DNA of 64,000 bases from Duodenibacillus sp963587345 (GCA_963587345.1 CAVACW010000001.1:62001-126000), one strand, 5' to 3'. Shown: positions 51,713 to 60,231, counted from the first letter of the stretch. Made by a program: numbers and translations. The notes: generated by a model from the letters alone, not told the origin.

Positions 51713-53311
51713 ATGTCCAAGCAGGCGATTCTTCGCGAAGTCAAACGTCGCCGCACGTTTGCCATCATTTCTCACCCTGACGCCGGTAAGACGACGTTGA
51801 CGGAAAAACTGCTCCTCTTCGGGGGCGCCATTCAGATGGCGGGCGCCGTGAAGGGCCGCAAGGCAAGCCGCCATGCGACGAGCGACTGGATGGAAGTGGA
51901 AAAGCAGCGCGGCATCTCGGTGACGAGCTCGGTGATGCAGTTTGAGTATCAGGACCACATCATCAATCTCTTGGACACTCCGGGGCATGAGGACTTTTCG
52001 GAAGACACGTACCGAGTGCTGACTGCGGTGGACGCGGCTGTGATGGTGATCGACGCCGCCAAGGGCGTGGAAGCTCAGACGATCAAGCTTTTGAATGTCT
52101 GCCGCATGCGCAATACGCCCATCATCACCTTCATCAACAAGCTCGACCGCGAAGTGCGCGATCCGCTGGATCTGCTCGCTGAAATCGAGGACGTGCTTCA
52201 TCTGCAGTGCTGCCCCATCACGTGGCCGATCGGCATGGGAAAGACGTTCCGCGGCGTGTACTCGCTCTTGCACAATCGCCTGCATCGCTTCACGGCGGGA
52301 ACGGAGAAGATTGCCGCGGACGGCGAGGTGATCGAGGGACTGGACAATCCGCGCTTGGACGAGCTCTTTCCAATGGAGATCGGCCCGGTGCGCGAAGCGA
52401 TTGAGCTTGTGCAGGGCGCGAGTGATCCCTTTGACCTGCAGAAGTTTCTTGCCGGCGAACAAAGCCCCGTGTTCTTTGGCTCCGGCGTCAATAACTTCGG
52501 CGTCGAAGACGTGCTGCAGGCCTTGGTGAACTGGGCGCCGCAGCCGCAGTCTCGAGACGGCGGCGCGCGTTCAGTGGAGCCCACGGAAGAGCCGTTTACG
52601 GGGTTTGTCTTCAAGATTCAGGCCAACATGGATCCGCGTCACCGCGACCGCATTGCGTTCTTCCGCGTGTGCTCCGGCTGCTACGCGCCCGGCATGAAGG
52701 TGCAGCACTTGCGCGAGGGGCGTGAAATGAAGATCGCCAATGCGCTCACCTTTATGGCCAATGAGCGCGTCCACATGGACGCCGCTTACGCGGGCGACAT
52801 CATCGGCATTTACAACCACGGGCAGCTTCACATCGGCGACACGCTGACCGAAGGTGAGAAGCTCGGCTTCACCGGCATCCCGTACTTTGCCCCTGAACTC
52901 TTCCGTTCGGCTCGCGCTCGTGATCCCTTAAAGGGCAAGCAGCTTCACCAGGGTTTGAAGGAACTGGGAGAGGAAGGCGCCATTCAGGTCTTTGAGGGCG
53001 AATTCGGCAACTTGATGCTGGGCGCCGTGGGCCAGCTGCAGTTTGAAATCGTGGCCGAGCGTCTGGCGACGGAATACAAGGTGGACGCCATTTACGAGCC
53101 CACCGATGTGTCGACGGCGCGCTGGCTGGTGTTTCCGGACGAAGTGACGAAGAAAAACTTCATGAGCGAGCAGTCCAATCGTCTTGCTCGCGACTGCGAA
53201 GGCAACATCTGCTACATGGCGACGTCGATTTACAACCTGCAGACCACCATGAAGCACTGGCCCAAGGTGCAGTTTCTGACGACGCGTGAGCAGGGGCAGA
53301 AATTTGAATAA
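51713..53311 (+). CDS. prfC: Peptide chain release factor 3
   Basis: GTPase that recycles release factors RF1/RF2 from the ribosome, 532 residues. Motifs are G1 ISHPDAGKTTLTEKLL, MEVEKQRGISVTSSVMQF (switch I), G3 DTPGHEDF and G4 INKLDR. The RF3-specific regions are also present (GSGVNNFGVEDVLQ, FVFKIQANMDPRHRDRIAF). ATG 51713 matches the family start (SKQAILREVKRRRTFAI); the frame is open upstream only through the leader hairpin. It is followed by the GNAT and gph genes at short spacing, likely one transcript. Confidence 0.96.
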   Translation: MSKQAILREVKRRRTFAIISHPDAGKTTLTEKLLLFGGAIQMAGAVKGRKASRHATSDWMEVEKQRGISVTSSVMQFEYQDHIINLLDTPGHEDFSEDTYRVLTAVDAAVMVIDAAKGVEAQTIKLLNVCRMRNTPIITFINKLDREVRDPLDLLAEIEDVLHLQCCPITWPIGMGKTFRGVYSLLHNRLHRFTAGTEKIAADGEVIEGLDNPRLDELFPMEIGPVREAIELVQGASDPFDLQKFLAGEQSPVFFGSGVNNFGVEDVLQALVNWAPQPQSRDGGARSVEPTEEPFTGFVFKIQANMDPRHRDRIAFFRVCSGCYAPGMKVQHLREGREMKIANALTFMANERVHMDAAYAGDIIGIYNHGQLHIGDTLTEGEKLGFTGIPYFAPELFRSARARDPLKGKQLHQGLKELGEEGAIQVFEGEFGNLMLGAVGQLQFEIVAERLATEYKVDAIYEPTDVSTARWLVFPDEVTKKNFMSEQSNRLARDCEGNICYMATSIYNLQTTMKHWPKVQFLTTREQGQKFE

Positions 53312-53321
53312 GGAATGGGTG

Positions 53322-53816
53322 ATGATGGAAAAACTCGAATTTCGCCGCGCCAGCGCGGCTGATCTGGATTTGGTGACTTCGATTGAAGCGGAATGCTTCC
53401 CGGCGGCGGAGGCGGCGACTCGCGAGCAGTTTGCGGAGCGTCTGGCGGCCTATGGCGAGCACTTTTGGATTTTGGAAGCGAATGGCGTGGCTGTGGGCTT
53501 TATTGACGGCATGGTGACCGACAAGGAGACGATCAGCGACGATATGTTTGCAGACGCGTCGCTCAATGTGCCGGCAGGCGCTTGGCAGGCGGTCTTTGGC
53601 CTTAACGTGCTTCCGGCCTATCGCCGCCGCGGCTACGCCGCCAAGCTCGTGGAGAGGTTCATTGCAGAGGCGAAGAATGAAGGTCGCCGCGGCTGCATTC
53701 TCACCTGCAAGGACCATCTTCTGCACTACTACGCTCGCTTTGGCTTTGTGAACACCGGCGTTTCGGCGTCAGTTCACGGCGGCGCGAAGTGGTACGACAT
53801 GCGCTTGGTGTTCTGA
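53322..53816 (+). CDS. GNAT family N-acetyltransferase
   Basis: A 164-residue GNAT protein. LEFRRASAADLDLVTSIEAECFPAAEAAT at the start, FGLNVLPAYRRRGYAAKLVERFIAEAKNEGRRG (acetyl-CoA pyrophosphate loop RRRGYA) and a final HYYARFGFVNTGVSAS follow the family order. It resembles AANAT/RimI-like small-molecule or protein acetyltransferases; the substrate is unknown. AAGGA overlaps the prfC stop. ATG 53325 is an alternative start. The gap to gph is eight bases. Confidence 0.88.
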   Translation: MMEKLEFRRASAADLDLVTSIEAECFPAAEAATREQFAERLAAYGEHFWILEANGVAVGFIDGMVTDKETISDDMFADASLNVPAGAWQAVFGLNVLPAYRRRGYAAKLVERFIAEAKNEGRRGCILTCKDHLLHYYARFGFVNTGVSASVHGGAKWYDMRLVF

Positions 53817-53824
53817 GGTGCCCC

Positions 53825-54499
53825 ATGACAGTGCGCGCCGTGCTCTTTGATCTGGATGGAACGCTGGTGGATTCCGTGCCCGCGCTGACGGCGGGGTTGA
53901 ACGACGTGTTGAGGCACTACGGCGCCTCGCCCATGGCTGAGAAGACCGTGGCCGATCTGGTCGGCAAAGGTGTTCGTCGCTTGATTGAAGACGTTTTCAC
54001 CTTGAAGGGGCTGCCTTCGGACGCGGCGACGGTGGACGAGGCGGTGGCGCTTTACGTGAGTCGCAATGTGGCGCGGGGCAATCGGGACGCAAAGTTCTAC
54101 CCAGGCGCCTTGGATGCGGTGAAGGCATTGCGGAGCGTCGGCGTGAAGACTGTGCTGGTGACGAACAAGGCGCGCGCCATGGTGGAGAGCTTCGTGCGCG
54201 ACACGGGGCTGGGCGACTTTTTTGACGCCGTGGTGGCGGGGGACGACACGGCGCACCCGAAGCCCGCGGGTGACATGTTGCAACTAGGGGCCCAAAAGGT
54301 TGGCGTGGCGATCGCTGACTGCGTGATGGTGGGGGACTCCCGCAATGACGCGGAAGCCAGTCGCAATGCTGGGGCAGCAGTGCGGCTCGTGAAGACGGGG
54401 TACAACGAAGGCGTGCCAATCGAAGTCTGGGGGCCGGCAAACGGCTTTTCGGCAGTGTATGACGACGTGCCGGCGGCTCTGAAGGATTTCATCGGCTAG
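53825..54499 (+). CDS. gph: HAD hydrolase, phosphoglycolate phosphatase type
   Basis: A 224-residue HAD-family phosphatase. Motif I DLDGTLVDSVPAL holds the nucleophile Asp and general acid. Motif II is VLVTNKA, motif III has Lys in HPKPAGDML, and motif IV is VGDSRNDAEASRNAGA. The cap inserted after motif I is of the C1 type. This pattern fits Gph, which removes phosphoglycolate from DNA-repair ends, although related HAD phosphatases look alike. ATG 53825 has AGGTG upstream. It is the last gene before a strong terminator. Confidence 0.88.
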   Translation: MTVRAVLFDLDGTLVDSVPALTAGLNDVLRHYGASPMAEKTVADLVGKGVRRLIEDVFTLKGLPSDAATVDEAVALYVSRNVARGNRDAKFYPGALDAVKALRSVGVKTVLVTNKARAMVESFVRDTGLGDFFDAVVAGDDTAHPKPAGDMLQLGAQKVGVAIADCVMVGDSRNDAEASRNAGAAVRLVKTGYNEGVPIEVWGPANGFSAVYDDVPAALKDFIG

Positions 54500-54521
54500 G
54501 CGCCGCCATCGGTTCAAGAAG

Positions 54522-54574
54522 AAAATCCCTGCGACGAACGGGCGGGAAGCCCGCGGATCGGCAGGGATTTTTTG
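54522..54574. terminator. Terminator after gph (possibly bidirectional with hydF)
   Basis: AAAATCCCTGC and GCAGGGATTTT pair at the outside, with an inner GGGC/GCCC hairpin, and T runs follow on the right. A run of A on the left would let it also act on the leftward hydF transcript, which ends at 54595. Confidence 0.85.
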
Positions 54575-54594
54575 TTTCGGGCTAGGGCGGGCGA

Positions 54595-55881
54595 TCAGCG
54601 GATCGTGCCCTTGGTGCGCAGATTTTCCTGTGCTTCCCGGTAGGCCTTCATGGCGGCGGGGTGCAGCTCAAGCGCGCGCTCCAAAACCCCCTGCAGGTAG
54701 CTGATGGCGACGCCATAGTTCGTCATCGGCACGCCCTGACGCACGGCTTCGCGCACGCGGGAGAGCATGTGGCGTCGCGTCACGACGCAGCCGCCGCACT
54801 GAAGGATGAGCTTGTAAGGCGTCAAGTCCGTGGGGAAGTCCTTGCCGACGACGATGTCGATGTCAAGATCGCCTCCCACGGTCTTTGCGAGCCACCGGGG
54901 CAGCTTCTTGCGGCCAATGTCGTCGGGCTGCGGATGGTGCGAGCAGGTTTCGCAGATCATCACCTTGTCGCCGGGCTTCAAGAAGCCGATCATCGCGGCG
55001 CCGCGCGCCATCTCCACAAGGTCTGACTTGCAGTAGGCCATCTGAATGGAGAAGGTGGTGACCGGAATCGACGCGGGCGTTGCTTCGCACACTTTTTGCA
55101 CCGCCTGACTGTCGGTCATCACAAACTTGGGCGGCGTCTTCAGGTCGGCGATCGCTTCGGCGACGCGGTTTTCACGCACGGTGAGACACTTGGCGTCGCT
55201 GTCGAGCGTTTCGCGCAGCGCCTGCACCTGCGGCATGATCATGCGGCCCTTGGGAGCGCCAGTGTCAATCGGCGTCACGAGAAGCACGGTATCGCCCGGA
55301 TTGATGAGACCTTCCATCATGGGAAGGTCGGGTTCAGTGTCTTTCTTCGCCGTGGCGATGACGGCTGCTCGCAGGTTGTCTATGCCGTTCTTTTCTTTGG
55401 CGGAGACGATGACGAAGGGGAGGTGATGCGACTTGGCGATTTCAATGACGGCGTCGTCAGGCCGGGCGAGGTCCGCTTTGTTGAAAACCACGATAGCGGG
55501 CGTCTTGTTTTCCGCCACGGTCTTCATGAGGCCGGTTTCGTAGTCAGTCACTTCGCGGTTGTCGCAGACAATGAGCGCGATGTCCATCCAGCCCAGCACG
55601 GAAAGCGTCTTTTCGGTGCGCAGATGCCCGAGTTCGCCCACGTCGTCGATGCCGGCGGTGTCGATGAAGACGACGGGGCCGATCGGCGCAAGCTCGCAGG
55701 CCTTTTCCACCGGATCGGTGGTGGTGCCGGCGATGTCGCTTACGATGGCAATCGACTGATTGGTGAGTGCGTTGATAAGAGAGGATTTGCCGGCGTTGCG
55801 GCGACCAAAGAGACCAATGTGAAGCCGCAGGCCCTTCGGGGTCTCGAGGCGGCTCGGCATGTTGAGCGTAGGCGTGGCCAT
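54595..55881 (-). CDS. hydF: [FeFe]-hydrogenase maturation GTPase HydF
   Basis: A 428-residue HydF, the scaffold that carries the di-iron precursor of the H-cluster. The GTPase domain has G1 FGRRNAGKSSLINAL, G3 DTAGIDD and G4 NKAD. The C-terminal Fe-S site is visible as CETCSHH (about residue 310) and CGGC (about 360), matching the CxHx(n)CxxC signature of the family. ATG 55881 is chosen; the frame is open to an ATG at 55935. A terminator lies just upstream of the gene, so it is probably transcribed apart from the hydrogenase genes. HydE and HydG are not in the window. Confidence 0.93.
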   Translation of the reverse strand: MATPTLNMPSRLETPKGLRLHIGLFGRRNAGKSSLINALTNQSIAIVSDIAGTTTDPVEKACELAPIGPVVFIDTAGIDDVGELGHLRTEKTLSVLGWMDIALIVCDNREVTDYETGLMKTVAENKTPAIVVFNKADLARPDDAVIEIAKSHHLPFVIVSAKEKNGIDNLRAAVIATAKKDTEPDLPMMEGLINPGDTVLLVTPIDTGAPKGRMIMPQVQALRETLDSDAKCLTVRENRVAEAIADLKTPPKFVMTDSQAVQKVCEATPASIPVTTFSIQMAYCKSDLVEMARGAAMIGFLKPGDKVMICETCSHHPQPDDIGRKKLPRWLAKTVGGDLDIDIVVGKDFPTDLTPYKLILQCGGCVVTRRHMLSRVREAVRQGVPMTNYGVAISYLQGVLERALELHPAAMKAYREAQENLRTKGTIR

Positions 55882-55946
55882 GATGTTATGGTTGGGGTCC
55901 GAGAATACAAACGATTCTAGGCAAGCAAGATTCATGCCTGCTTAGC

Positions 55947-55982
55947 AAGACGCCCGAAGGGCGGACCCTTCGGGCGTCTTTG
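55947..55982 (-). terminator. Terminator of the hydAB-cytochrome b operon
   Basis: AAGACGCCCGAAGGG and CCCTTCGGGCGTCTT form a 15-bp perfect stem with a GCGGA loop. Lying between the cytochrome b stop (56011) and hydF, it would stop the leftward hydrogenase transcript. Read leftward the T run is short (TCTTGC), so strength is uncertain. Confidence 0.7.
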
Positions 55983-56010
55983 AACTTACGCAGTCAGAAG
56001 ACGGCGGAAA

Positions 56011-56685
56011 TTACTTCTCGATATTGGTGCGGATGACATCCTTTTCGAGCCAGGTTGGCGCGTGGTGTTCCGCAGCTTCCCAGCTGATGTCGCCGGCGCC
56101 GATGCGCCAGATCGCGAGGAAGTGAGACATCGAGAGAAGCGCGAGCGGGATGTGGGCGCAGACGACGAGGACGGTGATGAACATCGAACCCCAGACGTGC
56201 ACGTAGAACATCAGCTGGAACGCTTCCTTGCCGATGGCGGGAGCGAAGACCCAGAGGAGCCAACCCGTCACGATCAGCACATAGATCGCCGCCGTGAAGA
56301 GCAGGTAGGAGGCCTTCTGACCGCCGTTGTAGCGACCCTGAGGCGGAACTTCCACGGGGCCGAGCGGGATGTGGAAGAAGCGACGGGGGTAGCCGCCGAA
56401 GTTGAGGAACCAGCGGAACGTGTTGCTGTCCCAGGTGAGGCAGGCGTTCATCATCAGCGCGAAGCGATCCGGCGCAAAGAAGATGTAGCCGAAGAGGCAG
56501 AACGAGAACGCGACGCCAAGAGCGACGTGCCAGAACATCAGCATTTCGCCGGTGGCGGGTTCAAGATCGCACAGGTACACAATGGCGCCGGTGATGACGA
56601 GCGCAAACCACAGGATGGCGTTCAACGAGTGGAACACCTTGTCCGGCAGGTGGAAGCGAAGAATGCGAGCGTTGTTTTCAGACAT
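56011..56685 (-). CDS. Cytochrome b (formate dehydrogenase gamma / HydC-like membrane subunit)
   Basis: A 224-residue membrane protein with four main hydrophobic segments (about 20-40, 52-72, 122-146, 158-182). It resembles the gamma subunit of formate dehydrogenase, a di-heme cytochrome b that passes electrons to or from menaquinone. Candidate heme ligands are His13/His19 in FHLPDKVFHSLNAILWF, His53 in FWHVALG, and His in FYVHVWGSMF and CAHIPLALLSMSHF. It follows hydB by 15 bases, so it is likely the membrane anchor of the hydrogenase. A formate dehydrogenase partner is not encoded nearby. Confidence 0.85.
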   Translation of the reverse strand: MSENNARILRFHLPDKVFHSLNAILWFALVITGAIVYLCDLEPATGEMLMFWHVALGVAFSFCLFGYIFFAPDRFALMMNACLTWDSNTFRWFLNFGGYPRRFFHIPLGPVEVPPQGRYNGGQKASYLLFTAAIYVLIVTGWLLWVFAPAIGKEAFQLMFYVHVWGSMFITVLVVCAHIPLALLSMSHFLAIWRIGAGDISWEAAEHHAPTWLEKDVIRTNIEK

Positions 56686-56700
56686 GACGTATTCTCCTCG

Positions 56701-57039
56701 TTAGTGATGAAGGGCAAGCATGGAGCGCGGGCTGTAGTGCGTGTGCAGCAGACCGTACATCTTGTCGTCCATCGGAGCGCCGCCGAGGTCGCTGTAGATC
56801 TGGCGAACGACGGGGTTCTCGTGGGAGCTCGTCAGATGCATCTTCTGGCAAAGCTTGTCGTCTTTGTAGAGGCCGGCCTGGCGCGCAAGCAGAATGCAGT
56901 TGCGGTTGGCGAGGAGTTCAGAAACTCCCCAGCCGGTCGCGCCCGCAGCGACAGCGCACACGCCGATGACCTTGATCAGGCCGCGACGGCCGAGAATGAC
57001 GCCGCAGGGGCGTTCAGTATATTCAAAGGTACGTGCCAT
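56701..57039 (-). CDS. hydB: [FeFe]-hydrogenase small subunit
   Basis: A 112-residue protein with an N-terminal twin-arginine-like signal (GRRGLIKVIGVCAVAAGATG, about 17-36) and a C-terminal domain of the iron-hydrogenase small-subunit family (LLARQAGLYKDDKLCQK, SSHENPVVRQIYSDLGG, LLHTHYSPR). In Desulfovibrio HydAB the small subunit carries the signal peptide for the whole complex, which is exported folded. Here too the large subunit has no signal, so a periplasmic enzyme is inferred. It is six bases from hydA and 15 from the cytochrome b gene. Confidence 0.9.
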   Translation of the reverse strand: MARTFEYTERPCGVILGRRGLIKVIGVCAVAAGATGWGVSELLANRNCILLARQAGLYKDDKLCQKMHLTSSHENPVVRQIYSDLGGAPMDDKMYGLLHTHYSPRSMLALHH

Positions 57040-57045
57040 TTTGTT

Positions 57046-58416
57046 TTAGATCCTTGTAGCAGCGGTGCTCATCGTAAGCGGGAAGAGGGGCTTCAGCCAG
57101 CCGGTGCCCACAGGCTGAACAGGCTGGCCGCCGCCGTTGACGCAACCGCCCGGGCAGTTCATGACTTCGATGAAGTGCCAGCGGCTGGGGTTGGAGCGGA
57201 CGGTGTCGAGAACCTGACGCAGGGCCTGGTTGGAGCCGTTCACCACGCAGACGCGCAGATCGAAGGGCTTGTCAAGGCCGGGGATGGGAAGCGGAATCGT
57301 TGCTTCGACGTAGGAGTTGTCCGCGCCGCGAACCGGAAGAATGTCGGCGTTTTCGAGCTCCTTGCCCACGAGCACGCGGTAGGCCGTGCGAAGCGCAGCT
57401 TCCATCACGCCGCCCGAGCAGCCAAAGATGGTGGCAGCGCCCGTGTAGACGTCGAGGTTCTTGCGTTCGCGCTCCTTCGGGAGCTCGAGCGGATTGATGC
57501 CCTTGCGGCGGAAGATTTCCGCGATTTCGCGGGCGGTGACGACGGCGTCAACGTCCGGGAAGCGCGGCGTATCCGCGGGGATGCGGCCTTCTTTCGTGAG
57601 GAACTGCCAGGCCGAAGAAAGCTCCGGACGGCTGGCTTCCCAGATCTTCGCGGTGCAGGGCGTCACGGCGACGACGCGCACCTGGCGGGGATCGGTGTGA
57701 TAGAGATGTTCAGAGGCCCACACCTTCGCGAGCACGCCGCCCATGCCGATCGGGCTCTTGGCGGTGGACACGTGAGGCATCATGTCGGCGGCCATCATTT
57801 CCATCTCGTGCACCCAGGCCGGGCAGCAGGAGGTGAAGTGCGGCAGCGGGTGGTGCGAAGCGCGTTCAAGCTGCGGCGCGCGTTCGCCCAGAACCCAGTA
57901 GCGGACCTTGTTCACGAACTCCGTGCCTTCTTCCATGATGGTCTGGTCGGCGGAGTTGTTCACGTCGTAGGTCTTGAAGCCCGCCTTTTCGAGGGCGTTG
58001 AAGAACTGGTCCGTGGAGAGGGTGCCGGCTTCGGCGCCGAACTCTTCAGCAACGGACACACGGACGGCGGGAGAGGGATGAGCCACCACAACGATGTTGG
58101 GGTCGGCGAGCATCTTCTCGACTTCGTCCACAAAGCTCATCTGTTCGATGGCGTTGAAGGGGCAGCTCACCAGACACTGGCCGCAGGCGAGGCATTTCTG
58201 ATCGTTGATCTTGTGCTTGGCGCCGATGCCGCCGTCGATGGCGTCCACCGGGCAGACCTTGCGGCACGTGTCGCAGGCTTCGCACTTGTCCTGATTAATC
58301 TTGATGATTCCGCGCAATTCGCCTTTGCGCAGATTACCGACAAAATCCGGGCCGTCTTCGCCGCGGCAGCCAGGCTGCGGGGCGAACGTCGCGATTTTGA
58401 TAGTCTTTCCTGTCAT
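57046..58416 (-). CDS. hydA: [FeFe]-hydrogenase large subunit
   Basis: A 456-residue catalytic subunit. Two 4Fe-4S sites lie at Cys45-55 (CEACDTCRKVCP) and Cys75-85 (CLACGQCLVSCP). The H-cluster motifs are TSCCPAW at 195-201, TPCTAKIWE at 252-260 and EVMNCPGGCVNGGGQP at 417-432, with FGCSGGVMEAALR at 331-343. The second motif has Thr where many enzymes have Met (MPC). No N-terminal signal is present. ATG 58416 has AGGAGA upstream; the upstream frame is not family-like. It is the first gene of the hydA-hydB-cytochrome b operon and reversibly converts H2 and protons. Confidence 0.95.
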   Translation of the reverse strand: MTGKTIKIATFAPQPGCRGEDGPDFVGNLRKGELRGIIKINQDKCEACDTCRKVCPVDAIDGGIGAKHKINDQKCLACGQCLVSCPFNAIEQMSFVDEVEKMLADPNIVVVAHPSPAVRVSVAEEFGAEAGTLSTDQFFNALEKAGFKTYDVNNSADQTIMEEGTEFVNKVRYWVLGERAPQLERASHHPLPHFTSCCPAWVHEMEMMAADMMPHVSTAKSPIGMGGVLAKVWASEHLYHTDPRQVRVVAVTPCTAKIWEASRPELSSAWQFLTKEGRIPADTPRFPDVDAVVTAREIAEIFRRKGINPLELPKERERKNLDVYTGAATIFGCSGGVMEAALRTAYRVLVGKELENADILPVRGADNSYVEATIPLPIPGLDKPFDLRVCVVNGSNQALRQVLDTVRSNPSRWHFIEVMNCPGGCVNGGGQPVQPVGTGWLKPLFPLTMSTAATRI

Positions 58417-58712
58417 TTGACGGGTCTCCTGATTACTAGGGGTATTGCCGTGTCTATGGGGACGACGGCAATGCTTCGTACATTCTGCTGATTTAAAACA
58501 GCAAAACGGCTGAGAGCAGACCTCCGCATCTGACCTCAGACTGAGCCGGTTTCCGACCGACAGCGCCAAAAAAAGCGGGTCGAACCCCGAATACACCCGC
58601 TCATTGTAAGGGAATTCAGCTATAGCGGCTTAGTTCTGAAGGAGTAGACAGAGATAGAACACGACAAAAAAGACAAAACGTCAGGCGTCTTCACACAGCA
58701 TTCTGTCGGACG
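58417..58712. promoter_or_regulatory. Upstream region of hydA
   Basis: About 300 bases between hydA and the terminator of the radical SAM gene hold no gene. No clear Fnr site (TTGAT-N4-ATCAA) is visible. A TACAAT-like -10 element occurs on the minus strand near 58605 without a good -35, which would fit an activator-dependent promoter, but this is weak evidence. Confidence 0.25.
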
Positions 58713-58751
58713 AAAAAAAGCCCGCTTCGGGACGTTTCCCCCGAGCGGGCT
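58713..58751 (-). terminator. Terminator of the HemN/HemW-like gene
   Basis: GCCCGCTTCGGG and CCCGAGCGGGC pair with few mismatches; read leftward the stem is followed by TTTTTTT. It lies 24 bases after the stop at 58776, separating that gene from the hydrogenase operon. Confidence 0.85.
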
Positions 58752-58775
58752 GGACTGCCGCAGCGGCAGTCGAAC

Positions 58776-60086
58776 TTACATGTCGGCTTCCTTGAGGGGC
58801 TTTCTCAATTCGGCGCGCACGTTGTCCATGCCGGAATAGAAGGCCTTCAGCATGACAAGTCCAAGGAACTTGCCGCGCTCCGTCACAATGAGGTTGTCAG
58901 GATTGGCGGGATCATCCTTGATGGCGCCGATTGCCTTTAAGGCGAGCATTTCCTTAAAGAGCGCCGTGTCAAGGTTGACGCCGTGCACTTCACGGAAATA
59001 CTTGCGGGAGAGGCGCGCTGAGAAGATGCCCAGCATCAGGCGGTACTGCAGCACGGCGTGCTTGTCGAAGTGGCGCTGGCGCTCCACCCCTGTCTGCCCC
59101 TTGGTGATGCGCTCGTTGTAGCGGCGCAGGCTGAAAGTGTTGACGTAGAGATTGTTGCCGAGAAAGGAGAAGGCGCCCGATCCCACGCCGAGGTACTCGT
59201 CATGGTCCACGACGTATTCGTCGAACCCTTCGTCGTGCGTGCGGCCGAAGGTCCAGCTCGTTAGCTGGCGGTAGCGGCTGCCGAGCGTATTCATGATGAT
59301 GCGGTACTGATCGGAGAGCTCATCGCCCTTGGCGGCGATCGTTCCTTTCACGCTCTTGCGAGTCTGTGACGTCACCATCAGCGGATAGGTCGTGATCTGG
59401 CGCGGGTTGAGCTCCATCAGAAGATCCATGTCGCGCTGCAGCATTTCAAGACTCTGCCCCCGGAAGCCGAAGATCATGTCGATGTTCGTCGTGGGAAAGA
59501 GCTCGAGCGCCTTGCCGAGGCGGTCGTAGATCTGGGCGCCGCTGCCAAATTTGTCGTAGCGCTCGGTGAGCTTCAGAATGGAGTCGTCAAAGCTCTGCAC
59601 GCCGATGGACATGCGGTCCACGTATCCTTTGAGATTGCGGAAGGTGGGCGTGTCGATTTCGGACGGATCGGTTTCGCAGGACACTTCCTTGATGCCGGGG
59701 AAGAGCTCTCGGGCATGGTCGATCGTGCGCATGAGCTCTTCTTCGATGATGGTCGTTGTGCCGCCGCCGATGTACATGCTTGTGAAGTCGTAGCCCAGCG
59801 CCTTCACGTAGTCCATTTCCTTGCGAAGGTTCACGAAGTACTCGCGCGCCTTGTGCTCTTTGAAGAGAAAGCGATGGAATGTGCAGTAGCTGCAAAGCGT
59901 CTTGCAGAATGGAATGTGGGCGTAGAGCAGGTACTGGTGGCCGGGCTCGGGGGCGGGCGGACGGTCAAGGATCACAGGATCGCAAGTGAGGTACTTGTCG
60001 ATGTAGAAGTCCATGATGCGATCGATCGAGTTGATCATCCAGTTGGGCATCAGCTTGCCGATCGGTTTGAATGCTTCGTCTGCCAT
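58776..60086 (-). CDS. HemN/HemW-like radical SAM protein
   Basis: A 436-residue radical SAM enzyme of the coproporphyrinogen-oxidase-like family. The 4Fe-4S motif CxxxCxxC is in HIPFCKTLCSYCTFHRF (about residues 57-73), followed by MYIGGGTTTIIEEE and VSCETDPSE, SIGVQSFDD and TNIDMIFGF, in the order of HemN and HemW. The fourth Cys of true HemN (CxC after the cluster) is absent: TF follows. It is therefore unlikely to be the standard oxygen-independent coproporphyrinogen dehydrogenase and may be a heme chaperone (HemW-like), a heme-degrading ChuW/HutW type or something new. It lies upstream of the hydrogenase operon but with its own terminator. Confidence 0.8.
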   Translation of the reverse strand: MADEAFKPIGKLMPNWMINSIDRIMDFYIDKYLTCDPVILDRPPAPEPGHQYLLYAHIPFCKTLCSYCTFHRFLFKEHKAREYFVNLRKEMDYVKALGYDFTSMYIGGGTTTIIEEELMRTIDHARELFPGIKEVSCETDPSEIDTPTFRNLKGYVDRMSIGVQSFDDSILKLTERYDKFGSGAQIYDRLGKALELFPTTNIDMIFGFRGQSLEMLQRDMDLLMELNPRQITTYPLMVTSQTRKSVKGTIAAKGDELSDQYRIIMNTLGSRYRQLTSWTFGRTHDEGFDEYVVDHDEYLGVGSGAFSFLGNNLYVNTFSLRRYNERITKGQTGVERQRHFDKHAVLQYRLMLGIFSARLSRKYFREVHGVNLDTALFKEMLALKAIGAIKDDPANPDNLIVTERGKFLGLVMLKAFYSGMDNVRAELRKPLKEADM

Positions 60087-60130
60087 GGTGTGTTCTGCAA
60101 AAAAGAGTGCGCCGCTTCGTGAAAAAGGAA

Positions 60131-60161
60131 GACGGCCGCCGAAAGAAATCAGCAGGCCGTC
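60131..60161 (-). terminator. Terminator of the acyl-CoA synthetase gene
   Basis: GACGGCC and GGCCGTC pair around a 17-base loop; read leftward the stem is followed by TTCCTTTTTTC. It lies 71 bases after the acyl-CoA synthetase stop. Confidence 0.65.
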
Positions 60162-60231
60162 AGTCTGCGCCTGAAAATTCGGATGCGCGGTATTCTAGCC
60201 GCGACATTCCGCGAAAATTCTTAAAAGGCGG

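Noticed and set aside
56062..58491. 809-residue open frame opposite the hydrogenase operon
   Set aside because: It is the reverse of three clearly recognised genes, is low-complexity in composition (rich in A, G, R, H, V, E) and matches no family. Long antisense frames are expected in GC-rich DNA.
58776..60086. Standard oxygen-independent coproporphyrinogen dehydrogenase (HemN)
   Set aside because: The extra Cys after the CxxxCxxC cluster that HemN needs is absent, so only a HemN/HemW-like call is made.
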